From the NCBI RefSeq assembly GCF_040958095.1, contig NC_091208.1:1918156-1982155 (forward strand): a stretch of DNA of 64,000 nucleotides, read 5' to 3'. Position 1 is the stretch's first letter; each line of letters opens with the position of its first letter. A program made the position numbers and the translations under genes. Positions 20,097 to 31,686 of this stretch are shown in pieces. The notes under the pieces are model-generated. The model worked only from the letters and a program-made list of their open reading frames with translations, was not told where the DNA came from and made no database searches. The stretch is from Procambarus clarkii (taxonomy: Eukaryota > Arthropoda > Malacostraca > Decapoda > Cambaridae).

Positions 20097-22829
20097 TTAT
20101 TTATTTTCAACTATTCCTCCCCTTATAGTGTTTATATGTCTATCCTTTAGATTCTTTTTCTCTGTTAATGCCTCGACTTGTCGCCTGCCTTGAGTCTTAT
20201 CTTTTGCCCTTTGTTTTGCGTCTTTTAAGTTCGTTTTATCTCTTTTTTGTGTGGTTGTTTTCTCAAGAGTTTCAGGCGAAGAAACTTTCTGAGAGGCGAT
20301 TGCTTTTAAAATGCTGTCATCACCCAATACACTTTCGTACTTAACTTTTAGGTTTTTAAGGAACCAAGATTTTTCTGCTTCCATATTAGCCTCGTGTAAT
20401 AACGCAATCGATTTTAAATTCTTCTTTTCGTTATCGATAGACACTATTTGATTATTATCCTCATTGTTGCTTATAGAATACGTACCATTTATCAGGGTTA
20501 ATTTACTAATATTGTATAGAATTGGGAAAACGGGTGCTATTTCTATAGCTTCATTTATCATCGGTATGTTCAATATTTCAGATAGCATATCTTGGTGGTT
20601 ATATATTTCTCTTGAAAAATAAAGGTTTAATTGAATGGAACGCCGAAGAATATTATCGTTTATTACCATGACAAGATTCTTATAGAACTGGGCGCAGAAT
20701 ATAAATTTGAAGATATGATTTGAAAGTGAAATAAATAATTGCATCATTTCAGATTTCGCCATTTCATTCTTGCAAAACATTTTTCTCATTGAGTTTTTCG
20801 AATGCTGATCTTAAATACTTATTGTTGCATGTCCCGGCCAAGTAAGCATCGAGCTGAGTAGTGACAGCTTGGATGATTAATGTGAATTTATTCATTTGAG
20901 TTTTTCATATTCTATGGGGTCCACCGAAGTCTCATCATGGTTAATCATCGACAAATGCATTCTTGTCTCACTTAATTCTGAAAGCATTTGTTTGTTGGAA
21001 TCCTGGAGACTAGCATTTGTCTGTTGAATGGTCAACAGGTTAGAAGTTATTGTTTCATTTTCTTCTTGTAAGGTCTTAACATGTAAATCATTTTGTTGTT
21101 GTAAAGCCAGTATTTCATGAATATTATCAGAAGGGAACTTACGAATCACGTTCAAGATAATGTAATAAAAGCGTTGTACATTATTTACATTCAAATCTTG
21201 CCTTATTTCCTTCTGGAATAATGTATATAGAATAGTAACGAATGCATAAACTTTTATAACTTCCTCATTCGTTCCTTTATGATCTTTTTCCAGGTCAACA
21301 ATTCGTTTGGTTATAATTTCTTGAACTAAAACTATTGATGCCACCGCATCTATTAACAGTTTAGCAAGATAATTAGGTTCGTCTAATTGGCGTTTTAAAT
21401 GATCATTTTCATTTACATAGGGCATTATTTGACGTTCGTGTTCATATACTGTTTCATCAATAATATTAGTTTTAAATTTTTCTAATATTTGATTAAATAA
21501 ATTTCTTTCTTCCTCGTTAGTAAAAATATTAAGTAAATCATTATTTTGGAGTGGTTCAATATTAATAATATAATAATTTAAACGGGAAATCCTGTCTTTA
21601 ATGTCCTTTTCACGTTCTTGGTAAATGTAGTTATCGCGTTCGGTATTCAACTGACTACTGAACCGATTTATTATTGCTTCAATTTGTGATTTTCTTGTTT
21701 CCTTTGATTCATCATCATCATCTAAAGGAAATATGCTTGAAAAACAATGAATTATATCGCTATTCGATAATGTAGGTTTTGTATAAAGTCGCTCTAATGT
21801 TTCAATATTATATTTATTTACTTCATTTATATTCTTTACTAATATATTATATTCATCATACTAAATTTGTTTAGAATTTTCACAATCAAGTAGTTTTTGT
21901 TCGCATTCCTCAAGATAATGTTTTTGGGATACTAATAGCTTATTATATTCTTCTTGGTCTGATTGTTTATCATAGTTGCATTTTTGTAGGGCTTGTTGGC
22001 ATTCCAGAAATTGCATTTTCTGGATCCTTATATCGTTTTCACATGCGGCTAATTTCCTATTTAATTCTTCTTGTTGTTGACGACTTATAGTTAATTGTTC
22101 ATGTGCACTTTTTAGTTCCTTTTCGAGTGCAACGTATTTGGATCTTATTCTAGTATTATTTGAATTTATTAAATCGGTTAGTTTTTCTTTTTCATCAGCT
22201 AAGTCTTTTATTTGTTTGTCTTTGTCTTCAGAGATATGTTGAATTTGTCTATCTTTCTCATTTACCAAAAATGCATATTCTGTTTCATACTTTTTCTTTT
22301 CATCATCGTATTGGATTCTAAGCTTCATTAATTCAGTATTATTTCGATCTTCTAGATTATTTTTCAATTTATTTTGATTATCTTGAAGAGTTAAATTTTC
22401 CTTCTTTAAATTCTCTATTTCATTTTCTTGGTCTCCTAATTTCTTTGTAAGCTGCACAATAGTAAGTTCTAAATCTCTCACACTTGTATTTAAATCTGTT
22501 ATTGTGGCATCTTGATATCCACATTTAATTTCTAATTCACTTTTTTCATTCTCGCATTCATTACATTTTTTATTCAAATGAGCTATTGTTTGTTTTTGTT
22601 GATTCTGACTCTTAAGAGGATATGTTTCAGTTATTAATTTAATATATCGATCAGAGATAGTAAACAAATGAAGCATTTTATTCAATAATAAAATTATTCT
22701 TTTATCATCATCATTCACAACAACAAAATTGTTAATAAGAGTTTTTATGAATATACGTTCTCTCAAACCCGAGGAACCATTGTCTAGGAATGTTATAGTA
22801 TTCACGATTATTTTAACAATTTCACTCAT
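20097..22829 (-). pseudogene. Large coiled-coil protein (MSEIVK family), broken copy 1
   Basis: One gene of about 910 codons from ATG at 22829. Residues 1-85 form a helical head (MSEIVKIIVNTI, SGLRERIFIKTLINN), residues 90-320 a long Lys/Glu/Gln coiled coil, and residues 330-800 a mixed helical region with FCAQFYKNLV and IQLNLYFS, ending in a basic tail. Breaks: a single in-frame TAG at 21861-21863 with open frame on both sides, and two frameshifts near 20893 and 20790. A paralogue at 42225-45094 covers the same length and reads through the TAG position. No known domain beyond the coiled coil; size and shape suggest a structural or scaffold protein. Confidence 0.7.
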
Positions 22830-22964
22830 TTTTTTTTAAATTATTGATTTAATATAATTCTACGATCAGGTGACAAAAGTTAAGCAAGAAAAAGAAGGAT
22901 GAGTGGGGCTTCATTTTCAAACAGGTAAAAGAAATTATTTATTTATTTACCTGATACTCATAGA

Positions 22965-23386
22965 AATTGTAGGGGACGATGGATTGAGAGAATTAATTGG
23001 AGGAGGAGGAGGAGATGGTGGGTGTGTTGAGTAAGTAGGAGGAGATAGTGGTTTCGGAAAAGGAACTTTTTTGGATGCTCCATTCCCTTATACCCCCTTC
23101 TCAACATAGAAATTTGTCTCTCCTGTTATTTAAACATTTTATACAAAACTGACAAATTTTGTTGAATAATATGGTTTTCATGTTTCAGCTTATTAATATT
23201 CAGCAATAGTTGCTGTTGTGTTCTGGGTCCTGCTAATTTCGGAGGCAATGGGTTCACTGGAACTGTAGCAGCGAAAGTGGATGTTCTGCTTAAGTCTAAA
23301 ATGACTCCTCTGTTATAGGCACTGCCTGAGACACGTACTAAAGACCTTGACAATTGCATATCATCAAATTCATATGGTGCAACCAT
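22965..23386 (-). pseudogene. MVAPYEF-family paralogue, shortened
   Basis: ATG at 23386 gives 86 residues to a stop at 23126. Residues 1-55 match the gene at 17928-18722; the Ser/Thr repeat region is missing and a short coiled coil (LLLNINKLKHENHIIQQNLS) follows at once. Beyond the stop another minus frame from about 23060 to 22965 encodes a Pro-rich stretch that ends in a GTAAAT donor, so the original gene may have been longer and shifted. Upstream about 90 bp are nearly identical to the other copy. Confidence 0.45.
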
Positions 23387-23817
23387 TATGAAAAACAGTA
23401 TGTGCTCTCTTATTTTATATGATCAATTGTTATCCACTTCCCTAGAAAGAAACTTCCAACAGAAAAAGGGTGGTTGTAGTCCAGTTGATGGACAGATTGG
23501 TTGGGTGGTTGTAGATCAGTTGACAGACAAGTTGGTTGATTGGCTTGACCAGTTTGTGGAATGGTTGTTTGCTTCTTCAGTTCCGCCAGAGATTGAGTAG
23601 TACTGCTTGTTTTTTCACTTTCACTGTCTAGAAAGTTATATCAAGAGGTAGTATGTAGTGTAGTGTGCTTGGATGGCGACTCTACCACTAATTAATCCAT
23701 AAACTGTGTTCTGCTGCAGGCTACCTTAGTGACACTTTTATACTACCTTAAAGACAAAAAAAAAAATAGAAATATCTATTTTGAAAGGATACACACACAC
23801 ATATTGGTATAACTAAA

Positions 23818-24152
23818 CTACAACTTTTCCTCATCTGAGATTATATCTGGGGAAAGGAATAATATTTCGTCAATAATAATTATAAGGTATTTATTATAGG
23901 AATAATAAGATTTAAAATTCATATATTTCCAGCCGGGTTGATAGATAGGATACATTATGTTATGCAAATGGTCTAAAATCATCCTTATTACTGTAGGTGT
24001 GGACATATTTTTGTATCCAACACAACTTTCTTGACAATGATGTTTTCTAATTTCTTAGAAGAGTCTTGGGTACGAAGTATTTTCAATATAGTCTCCCTCA
24101 GCACCTTCAGCCGCCAGCACATCTGCACGTTCATTTCCATAAATTCCAACAT
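23818..24152 (-). pseudogene. Orphan fragment with frameshift
   Basis: A 54-codon frame from ATG at 24152 (to 23988) and a 62-codon frame from ATG at 24006 (to 23818) overlap and probably form one broken protein of about 110 residues: helical and Leu/Val-rich first, Tyr/Ile-rich second. It lies 70 bp downstream of the IAP stop codon on the same strand. Not recognised. 23601-23817 shows nothing. Confidence 0.3.
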
Positions 24153-24222
24153 GTTAGGTTTTGCAGTATTGCTCTCAAATCGTACATATCATATCATTAT
24201 CACACATCTAAAACATTCTTTA

Positions 24223-26164
24223 CTAGGATATAATTACTTTAAAAGTATATTTTATCTCAGCTCTGCAAATTGGACATGTGGATATGTTTGATGCACATTT
24301 GAAACAAGTGCACATGTGATTACAAGGAAAAAACATTAACTCACTCTCATTCTCCATACAAATCTTACACTCAATCACTCTGTGTCTAATTTTACCTTCT
24401 GATTTTGGGAGAGCGGCAACTTGATCACTTATTCTACCAAATAATGGTTGTGGGTTAGAATCACCTGACATTGGTGGGCTTGGGACAACATCAACTTCAG
24501 TCAATGTCAATTCATCAACTATTGTAGATTCTACTTGCTGATTGGGGTAAGACGCCAACTCAGTTCCATCAGACATTGGTTGGCTTGGAACAACATCAAC
24601 TTCAGCTAATGCCAATTCATCTACTATAGGCTGTATTAAAGTTGTAGATGATTCTACTTGTTGGTTTTGGTCAGAAGCCAACTCATTTCCATCAGACATT
24701 GGTTTGCTTGGGACAATATCAACTTCAGCCAAGGCTAATTCATCTACTATAGGCTGTATTAAAGTTGTAGATGATTCTACTTGTTGGTTTTGGTCAGAAA
24801 CCAACTCATTTCCATCAGACATTGGTGGGCTTGGGACAACATCTTCAGCCAATGTCAATTTATTTACTATAGGCTGTATTAAAGTTGTAGATGATTCTAC
24901 TTGTTGGTTGGGTCAGAAACCAACTCTTTTCTAACTTCGTCTTCTATGTACTGTAAGACTGCTTCAATAAATGACTCAATGTTAAAGAAAGGTAACCCCT
25001 TCTCTTTGAGTTGATTATGATACGTTGTCATCACATGATCTTCCTGGAAACCCATTGAAATAAGGTGCTTAGTCATGTCTAGTTCCTTAATAAGTTTGTG
25101 TTGATCTTCATTGATATGGGTTATTGAAGGGTTTGTCTCATAAGGTGGCCTTTCTCCTTGAACCTGAAAAAAAAGAATAAAGTTAATGTTACAAATGGCT
25201 TTTATAAAGATTACAATAATAATAGTCAACCTTCATTTCAAGTTACTGTAACTCATCTAGCTGACATACCTGATCAATGAATTCTTTTCCTTTCGTCAAG
25301 AAGAGGAAGGTACACTCTGGGTACCAGGGAGCATGTTCATCCCAAGGTATATCATCAGTTTCCCAGTTTCGAAGTCCATTCCCACAATGATAAAAGCGCA
25401 CATGATCACTTAAACCACAATAGAAGAATCCAGCTTCTGACAATTCAGTTGGTTTCTGTGTTACACGTTCAGGCCAATTGTTAAAGCTTGCTAGGCGACT
25501 TTCAAGTGTTAAGTAGTCTTTTCGCTTGGCGATGGTATGCTGGTGAACTCCATTGTTTGTCATAGGACTTAGACCACAGACATCTATTCCTTGTGTATAG
25601 GACGAATTTTTACTATTTCTCAGTGGAACGGAATAACCCATTGAATTTTTCATTAAATAGTAGTGGAAAATTTCCCACTGGTTGGTTTCGAATGAATGGA
25701 CAATGGGGAAAGTGAAACTGATGTTCGCCTCTGGGAGTGTCTCCTCTTTCCCAGGCACCAAGAATGCCTCGACAAAAGACACAAGCAACGTGGTCATTTG
25801 TTCGCAGGTAGTAAAAGCCATCACGAGCCAAATCAGATGGTTCTAACCATTCAAGTGGCCAATCTATGTAGGTATCCAAACGTTCCTTTTCAAACCGTAA
25901 ACTGTCATATGAATCAAACTTCTTAGAAATAGATCTTTTCACGTTCTGATTAAATGTGCATTCTGGTTTCTCTTTCTTATGTAAAGCAATGATTCTATTT
26001 TCATCTTGGTTTACGTTCGTGGCATCAATTTGAAAATGGCACATTGAACATTCTAAAAGATTTGCTTTATGAGTATAATAGAAACCCGCCTTTGCAAGTA
26101 CATGACTGTTTACACTGAAGTTACAGTCCTTAAAAGTCTCCAAACGATTTTTTTCTTCTCTCAT
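24223..26164 (-). CDS. Inhibitor of apoptosis protein (BIR x3, UBA, RING), spliced, copy 1
   Basis: Exon 1 is 26164-25270, exon 2 25163-24223, separated by a short intron with GTATGT and a pyrimidine-rich TTTTTTTTCAG. Exon 1 encodes three BIRs: a degenerate BIR1 (CSMC with a long spacer), a canonical BIR2 (CVFC, 16 residues, His, six, Cys) and BIR3, where the first zinc Cys is Phe although GLRNWE and the His-x6-Cys half remain. Exon 2 encodes a UBA domain (ISMGFQEDHVMTTYH region), a repeat linker and a RING (CKICMENESELMFFPCNHMC, CPICRA). This is the layout of animal cIAPs. Each exon has one single-base indel against copy 2 (in the run near 25637 and in a T run near 24907), so the frame is broken here but open in copy 2. 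This copy alone keeps the RING. Confidence 0.88.
24463..24930 (-). repeat. 126 bp coding tandem repeat in the IAP linker
   Basis: About four units of 42 codons, with recurring VESSTTLIQPIVDELALAEVD and VPSPPMSDGNEL elements, between UBA and RING. Units differ by a few codons and small deletions in multiples of three, which indicates selection on the frame. Likely a flexible spacer. The gap in copy 2 begins at the border of this repeat. Confidence 0.85.
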
Positions 26165-26219
26165 TGCTATGAAAACAAAATGTGAGTGTTGTATTAGACT
26201 GACTAGTTAGTGACTGAGA

Positions 26220-26300
26220 GAGGCATCTCTCTCTCTCTCTCTCTCTTTATATAATACACAATCTCCCTCCCCCATCCTCCCCCTCCTCCTTCTCCTCGTC
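26220..26300 (-). promoter_or_regulatory. Likely IAP promoter: TATA box with purine-rich upstream element
   Basis: On the minus strand a GGAGGAGG-rich stretch (26268-26306) is followed by TTATATAAAG (26245-26254) and a (GA)n run (26223-26246), about 80 bp before the ATG. A possible 5' UTR acceptor (TTTTCATAG) lies just before the ATG. 26300-26960 holds no gene except downstream ligase sequence: a second coding-like frame after the ligase stop reaches about 26865. Confidence 0.55.
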
Positions 26301-26960
26301 CTCTTCCTGTTGACTCATAGACTTAAAATTGGGACTATAGAGTTTATCAGCTGAAATCCTTTACCAAATCCCTTAGTAAAAAGCTGAAATAATGGTAAGA
26401 AAAATATAGGGAACCAAGTGGAAATTCTGTGATAAAAATAGAAATTTAATTGTGGAAATTTTACTACATTTTTTACACAGATTCTTTTCTCAACCTGGGC
26501 GCCCCCCCCCCCCCAAAAAAAAAATAAATAAATCACGTCCCAGATAAAAAAATACTACTACCTAACTACTTACTTATTTTTATTGATGAACACTTTATAT
26601 ATCATATGTAAATCAATACAAACTCCAGTCTAAAAGATGTCATCCCTACCACAGGTGTTACTAGAAAACATATTTTAATTAATTGTCCCTAGTCCACTTC
26701 TCGACAGTAATGAAGACGGTAATTTGTCTCTATAGACTTCTAAAGATGATCAAGACGAAAATGTGTAACTGAGTTGGTTGTTTTCCCAATGCCTTCCACT
26801 ATATAATAAAGTTAATGGTAACTAACCACCTAATTCTTCTTCATCATCTTCAAAATTGTCGGTCAAATTTTTTTTCAAAAAGAAACCTGCTCCATATTGT
26901 TGGAAATTGGGGCCTAATATCTTCCACGGCAATATGTTTTTTTTCTACTTTTTCATTTAG

Positions 26961-28470
26961 TCACTGTAGAAAACTTGTCCCCATTTCCTGAAAGTAATGA
27001 TAATTATTTATTAGTGTTATAAATCCCTTATTTTTCAACCTAATTTTTCAAATAATTAATTTCTTAAGAGGGTCTTTTATGAAAACAAAGTAGGTAGGTG
27101 CTTTACCCATCATACTCACCTTACATCTTTGTAAAATATAAATCGAAAACTTGAGCCATTTCTGAATTTCATTTAGTCGTAATTGAGTTAAGTGAATATT
27201 ATTCTCTAAACTCCAATTTTGCTTGTTTTTTTTCTTGGATAAAAAACAATAAACTGCTTTTTCCCTCAAGGCTCTAAGTATTACATACCATCTTGTTTTT
27301 ACTTTTATCATTCCAATTGTTTCTTCATTCTCATTTAGAAAATAAAAAACTTCACCTTCTTTGTAAAGATCACTTTGCACCTGTAAAAATAATTTAATAA
27401 TATAGTTTCATAAAAGAAATTGTATTGAAAAATGTGACAATATAAATTGGCACTTCCTTGTACAATAGACTTTTTGTTTGCCTACCTTATTCTGTGTTTC
27501 ACTACATCTTTAGCTTCAATTATTGAATAGGCAGGAGATGTAAAGCCTAATGCCGTAAACAGGTTGAGTGTGTAGTGTGGAGGTAATGCAAGAAGGCTAG
27601 TCTCTTCATATTCGTTGTACAATGGAGTAAAACAGATAACGTTGAGTTGATGCTTATCCAAGTGACTGAGGTTAACAATATGTTGGTTGTCAGGTTGAAG
27701 AAGCTCACACACAGCTGTACATTTAGTATAGTGTAAGATACTATATACCAAATGTCGATTCATAATATCCATATTATTCAATTGTATCCCACAGTGATCT
27801 GGCCACAACTTTAGCAACAACATAACGTTCTCCATCATACCGCTCAATGTCTTCCCTTTCTCCAATTAACATACGAACACTTTTACTCCCAGTAATTAAA
27901 AAAAAATTTACCATTAATGTATCTGCCACTGAAATGAGCTGATTCACCATTCACTTTAGTCATACAAACTACTTTAGAAGTAGTAGTACTGGGATCTTCT
28001 AAGCAATATTGTTTCCATAGATCATTTGTTTCCGGTTGTTTATCATCCTCATCACCAATACCACCAGTAAATTTTTTATTGGCAAAGATCACTAAATCAA
28101 ACTGTCCCTTAAACTCCAAGAGTGTTACACCACGAGGAACATTTTTTCGAACTTCCGGATCATTGTTGTAGATTGTGTCATCAGGGCCATAGCAGTTGAC
28201 CTTTATGTCATGAAGAATAGCAGGGTCGTCTTCAGGGAATAGGATTCCATGTGGGACATTTGCACTTATTCTTTTTATCTTCTTTTTTTCTTGCAATGTT
28301 TTTAAAAAGATTTTCATACCTACAAACAAAAGAAAAAAAAATAAGAAGTAATAATTTATTGGGGTATGGATATTATAAAAAATATATATATGATATATAT
28401 TATTAACATATTATAATAATGATACTTACAATTCCGAAGACTTTAAACTGTTTTCAGCATAACAAATCAT
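26961..28470 (-). pseudogene. RNA-ligase-like nucleotidyltransferase, copy 1 with indels
   Basis: Same four-exon gene as 35930-37438. Exons here are 28470-28430, 28319-27486, 27380-27120 and 26987-26961. Exon 2 is 834 instead of 832 nt, with one-base indels in a T run near 28308, in an A run near 27900, near 27785 and near 27494, so it is frameshifted. The splice sites are identical in both copies. The motif KVNGE and the GSKSVRM block are present. These differences are most simply consensus errors or allelic variants of one locus. Confidence 0.75.
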
Positions 28471-28689
28471 CTTCTGAAATGAAAATCTTCTGCTCCAAAT
28501 GTATCTGGAAGTTTTTCTTTCATCTTTTTTTGGAATATGTTATCAAGGGTCATCATTAACATATTTATAGAAAGTGGTGAATCCATAGTTGTTGTATATG
28601 TCAACAATTAAATAATATTAAATAGTTATCACTATGGACATATGCATGCTGCATCATACCACTTAACACTGAGGTAATAATACTGGGCA

Positions 28690-28770
28690 TAACGCTTTTA
28701 TATACTTGAAGGCGATTTAACTCACCCCTCCCCCTCCTCCTCCTCCTCATCCTCCTACTCCTCAAGTCAG
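28690..28770 (-). promoter_or_regulatory. Likely RNA-ligase-like gene promoter
   Basis: On minus, GAGGAGGAGGAGGAGG (28732-28755 and around) is followed by TATATAAAAG (28696-28705), about 230 bp before the proposed ATG. The same purine-rich block plus TATA arrangement precedes the spliced IAP. 28471-29052 otherwise has only AT-rich sequence and a pyrimidine tract with CAG just before the next plus-strand gene, possibly a 5' UTR splice acceptor. Confidence 0.45.
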
Positions 28771-29052
28771 AATTGAAAAGATAGATATAAAAGAATTCAA
28801 CTGTCAGTTACAACCCTAGTCCTGTGCTGTATCTAGTGAGTCCACTTTGATAATATTATAATATAATAAGATAATATAATTATATTGACTTAGTTTGGGT
28901 AAGGTAGGGTTTTGTTTGGTCTTACTCTAATTATTAATCCTGCATCACCTTATACTATCTTAGATAAAAATGTTGATTGAGCAGTTAAGTTACATATGCC
29001 TTAACATATTTTTTTTTTTTTTACATTCACAGATTTGAAATAAATCACCATT

Positions 29053-29475
29053 ATGACTGATATTAACGAGACAACAGCAAATTTTGAAAATGATAAGACT
29101 TCGAGTGAACCCAACCCTACAGGCAAAGCAATGAACCCCAATGAAATATGGGAAGCTGAATCTGTTAAGACTGAACCCAACCCTACTAACCCCAATGAAA
29201 TATGGGAAATTGAATCTGTAAAGATTATGTTAATAAAACTTGAAGAAATACTACTAAAGTGGGGAATAAAATATGAATTATTCATGAGACAAAATAATGG
29301 AGTCAAGCTTGAAAATACCTATCAAGTGATTTTGATGTCGAAGGCCTCATCACAGGAAAACATTGAAATAAACCATATTAAAGTAGTATTTCAAGATGAT
29401 GAATTGGTTTTGTTTAATGGGTGTGATGACAACTTAAGTTACCACCTGAAAAAAACACAAATATGTTGTGTGTGA
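29053..29475 (+). CDS. Orphan acidic protein, copy 1 (frameshifted end)
   Basis: Same gene as 38023-38535; identical ATG and 130 of the codons. One extra A in the run near 29452 shifts the frame and ends the protein 30 residues early. See copy 2 for the description. Confidence 0.55.
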   Translation: MTDINETTANFENDKTSSEPNPTGKAMNPNEIWEAESVKTEPNPTNPNEIWEIESVKIMLIKLEEILLKWGIKYELFMRQNNGVKLENTYQVILMSKASSQENIEINHIKVVFQDDELVLFNGCDDNLSYHLKKTQICCV

Positions 29476-30324
29476 GTATACCCTCATCCAATTAACTATC
29501 CATAGTTTTTTTAAATATGAAGAAAATTACCCACTACTTTGTACATACGAATTTTTAAAGATGAATGGGCATCCAGCCCAGCGTGGGATAATCGGGTGAA
29601 GTAACTTTACACACAAAATTTAATGATTATTTCCTCGGCTCCAAATAGATGTTTTCCTCCTCCCCAACTTCAATGGAAGAATCACTTGATATATCAATGA
29701 GATAGCTTAACAAAAAGCTATAATGTCTCCTGTCCCTCCTCCCCTCTATTTGGAGGAGGTGGGTGCAAGGCGTCGTCCTCATTCACTCCAAACCCACCTT
29801 CACGTATCTAGACAGTCTTCACAATACCGACATATGACAACTTGTACTGACACTCACCGGAACTAGTGCCAGCCATACTGACATTATCATCTTACTTTTT
29901 AATTATACTACATCTGTTCCCATTCTGGGCTCACTTTTTATTTAGTGAAAAATTACAGTGAAATTAAAAGGTGGCCCCCATTCCCCTACCTATGTACACT
30001 AGAATAATAAAGGCAAAATTAAAAAAAAAATAAAGCAATATATTTTATAATTCATACACACTTTTATTTAGTGAAAATTACAGTGGAATTAAAAATGAAA
30101 TGAGGCAGCCTTCAACTGTTCGAAAGTTTTTTTTTTTTAAATCAGCAATCTCCTGCCAGAGGTTTGTATTCTTCTTCTTCAGGTCGGTGATGTACCCACG
30201 TCACTCACTATGTCAGTCACTGTGCGGAAGTTTTGAATAACATTGGCACTTTGGTCCCATTATAAATTAAGATGACTTCCAAGTGGGTGCACATATCAAT
30301 TCCTCAAAAGAAAGGCGCGTTGTT
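29476..30324. other. Intergenic, with coiled-coil gene remnant
   Basis: Between about 30115 and 30200 the minus strand encodes a short stretch (ITDLKKKNTNLWQEIADLKK) like the heptads of the neighbouring gene at 30325-30740, either a lost 3' exon or a relic. Otherwise non-coding, with an A/T-rich palindrome-like CCTCCTCC/GGAGGAGG pair near 29735-29765. Copy 2 (38536-39297) is the same. Confidence 0.4.
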
Positions 30325-30740
30325 TCAGCCTTCCAACTCTTTAATTTCATTTTTTAAATCATCAATCTCCTGCTTGAGGTCGGTGTAGTTCTGCTTCAGG
30401 TAAGTGATTATTTTTAATAACTCTTGCTCTATCATCTTCAATAGTGTGTTGTTCTGATTGATGTCGGTGTTGTTCTGCTTGATGTTGGTGATTATTTTGC
30501 TGATTAATTGTAACAACTCTTGGTCTGTCTTCAAAATATTGTCTCATTCTGCTTGATGATGTCGGTGTTGTTCTGCTTGAGGTTGGTGTTGTTCAGCTTG
30601 ATGTGGAATATTTGTAACAACTCTTTCTCTATATTCAATATTAGTGTCTCCTCTTCCTCTTCCCAGCATAGTTTCAAGGTTTTTTTCAGCGTATCTTGTG
30701 TCCTATTCTCCATCCTGGGGTTCATCTGAGGAGAGAGCAT
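30325..30740 (-). CDS. Small coiled-coil protein (MLS family), copy 1
   Basis: Same as 39298-39714. The ATG at 30740 follows the shared promoter cassette at the conserved distance. One A missing near 30532 breaks the frame after about 69 residues; copy 2 is open throughout. Confidence 0.55.
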
Positions 30741-30905
30741 CTCGGACAACTTTTTCTTTGGAAGAGCAGCGAAGCTGGCCATCAGTGGATGTAATATAAG
30801 AGTGAGAGTGGTCGGCGGCAACGAATATTTATATATATGGCTCAACTGACACAGTACTGCTCCGGACAACCAGCTATTACATTACTAGGTGGAACTTCGC
30901 CGCCA
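30741..30905 (-). promoter_or_regulatory. Shared TATA promoter cassette, copy 1
   Basis: On minus: AGCTGGTTGTCCGGAGCAG, CTGTGTCAGTTGAGCC, TATA box CATATATATAAATA (30826-30839), ATTCGTTGCCGCCGACC, then GCTGCTCTTCCAAAGAAAAA to the ATG. See the entries at 19535 and 47990 for the matching cassettes. Confidence 0.7.
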
Positions 30906-31686
30906 TGAGTTTGATCACAAGGTTTTCAACACTTTATCTAAAATATCACTTTTAAAATGTTGACTTCAACCTTCAAACGGTCCAAAAATTTTTTATTAAA
31001 TCAGTATTCTTCTGCTTGAGGTTGGTGGTGTTCATCGTTTTTTCTAATCAATATTCTTTTGATGAGGTGTATTGATGTTCTCTCTGTGACATCAATAAGC
31101 ATTGTTTCAATTTTTTTTTTCAGCGCAGCTTCTTTACCCTAACTTGTGGGTTACAGAAGTTAATGAAATTGGGGAGTATGACTGCTACGGGATGCCCACT
31201 CACGGATGCGATCCCACTATTTCTTGACACGGGTGCTTTTGGCTGCTGGGTTGAAGAAGTTACGTAAAAAAGTGAATTTGAATTAAAAATTGCCCAAATA
31301 CTAGAAAAAGGTGGGGGCCTGGGAGCCTTTTGGAAAAATTTGGGTTGGGGTAGATAATAAAATAAATTAATTTGTGGAAATAATATAATATATTCAGTAT
31401 CTCATTCTTTTACCTTTTTTTACCCCAATTATTTATTTAGAGTGACTAACAACTACTACTATTTTCTGATTGAACTGTCCATTCATGCTTATTTTGTAAA
31501 AGTATTTTCTTGGGGAAATAAGCCACCACAATGCAGCCAACAAACATTCAGAAACCGGTTTCAAGGTTCTGCTATACAGGCATTCCTCATTTTTTTCTCC
31601 AGTCTGTGTGATTTTATCCATGATGGCTTCGGTAAAAAAAAAAAAAGGTAACTTCCGAATGGTCCTGAACAACTTCTATCTTCCAT
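30906..31686. other. Intergenic, with second coiled-coil remnant
   Basis: At 30990-31040 the minus strand encodes MNTTNLKQKNTDLIK, clearly related to the heptad repeats of the gene at 30325-30740, followed by stops. No other gene visible. Equivalent positions in copy 2 are 39844-40661. Confidence 0.4.
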
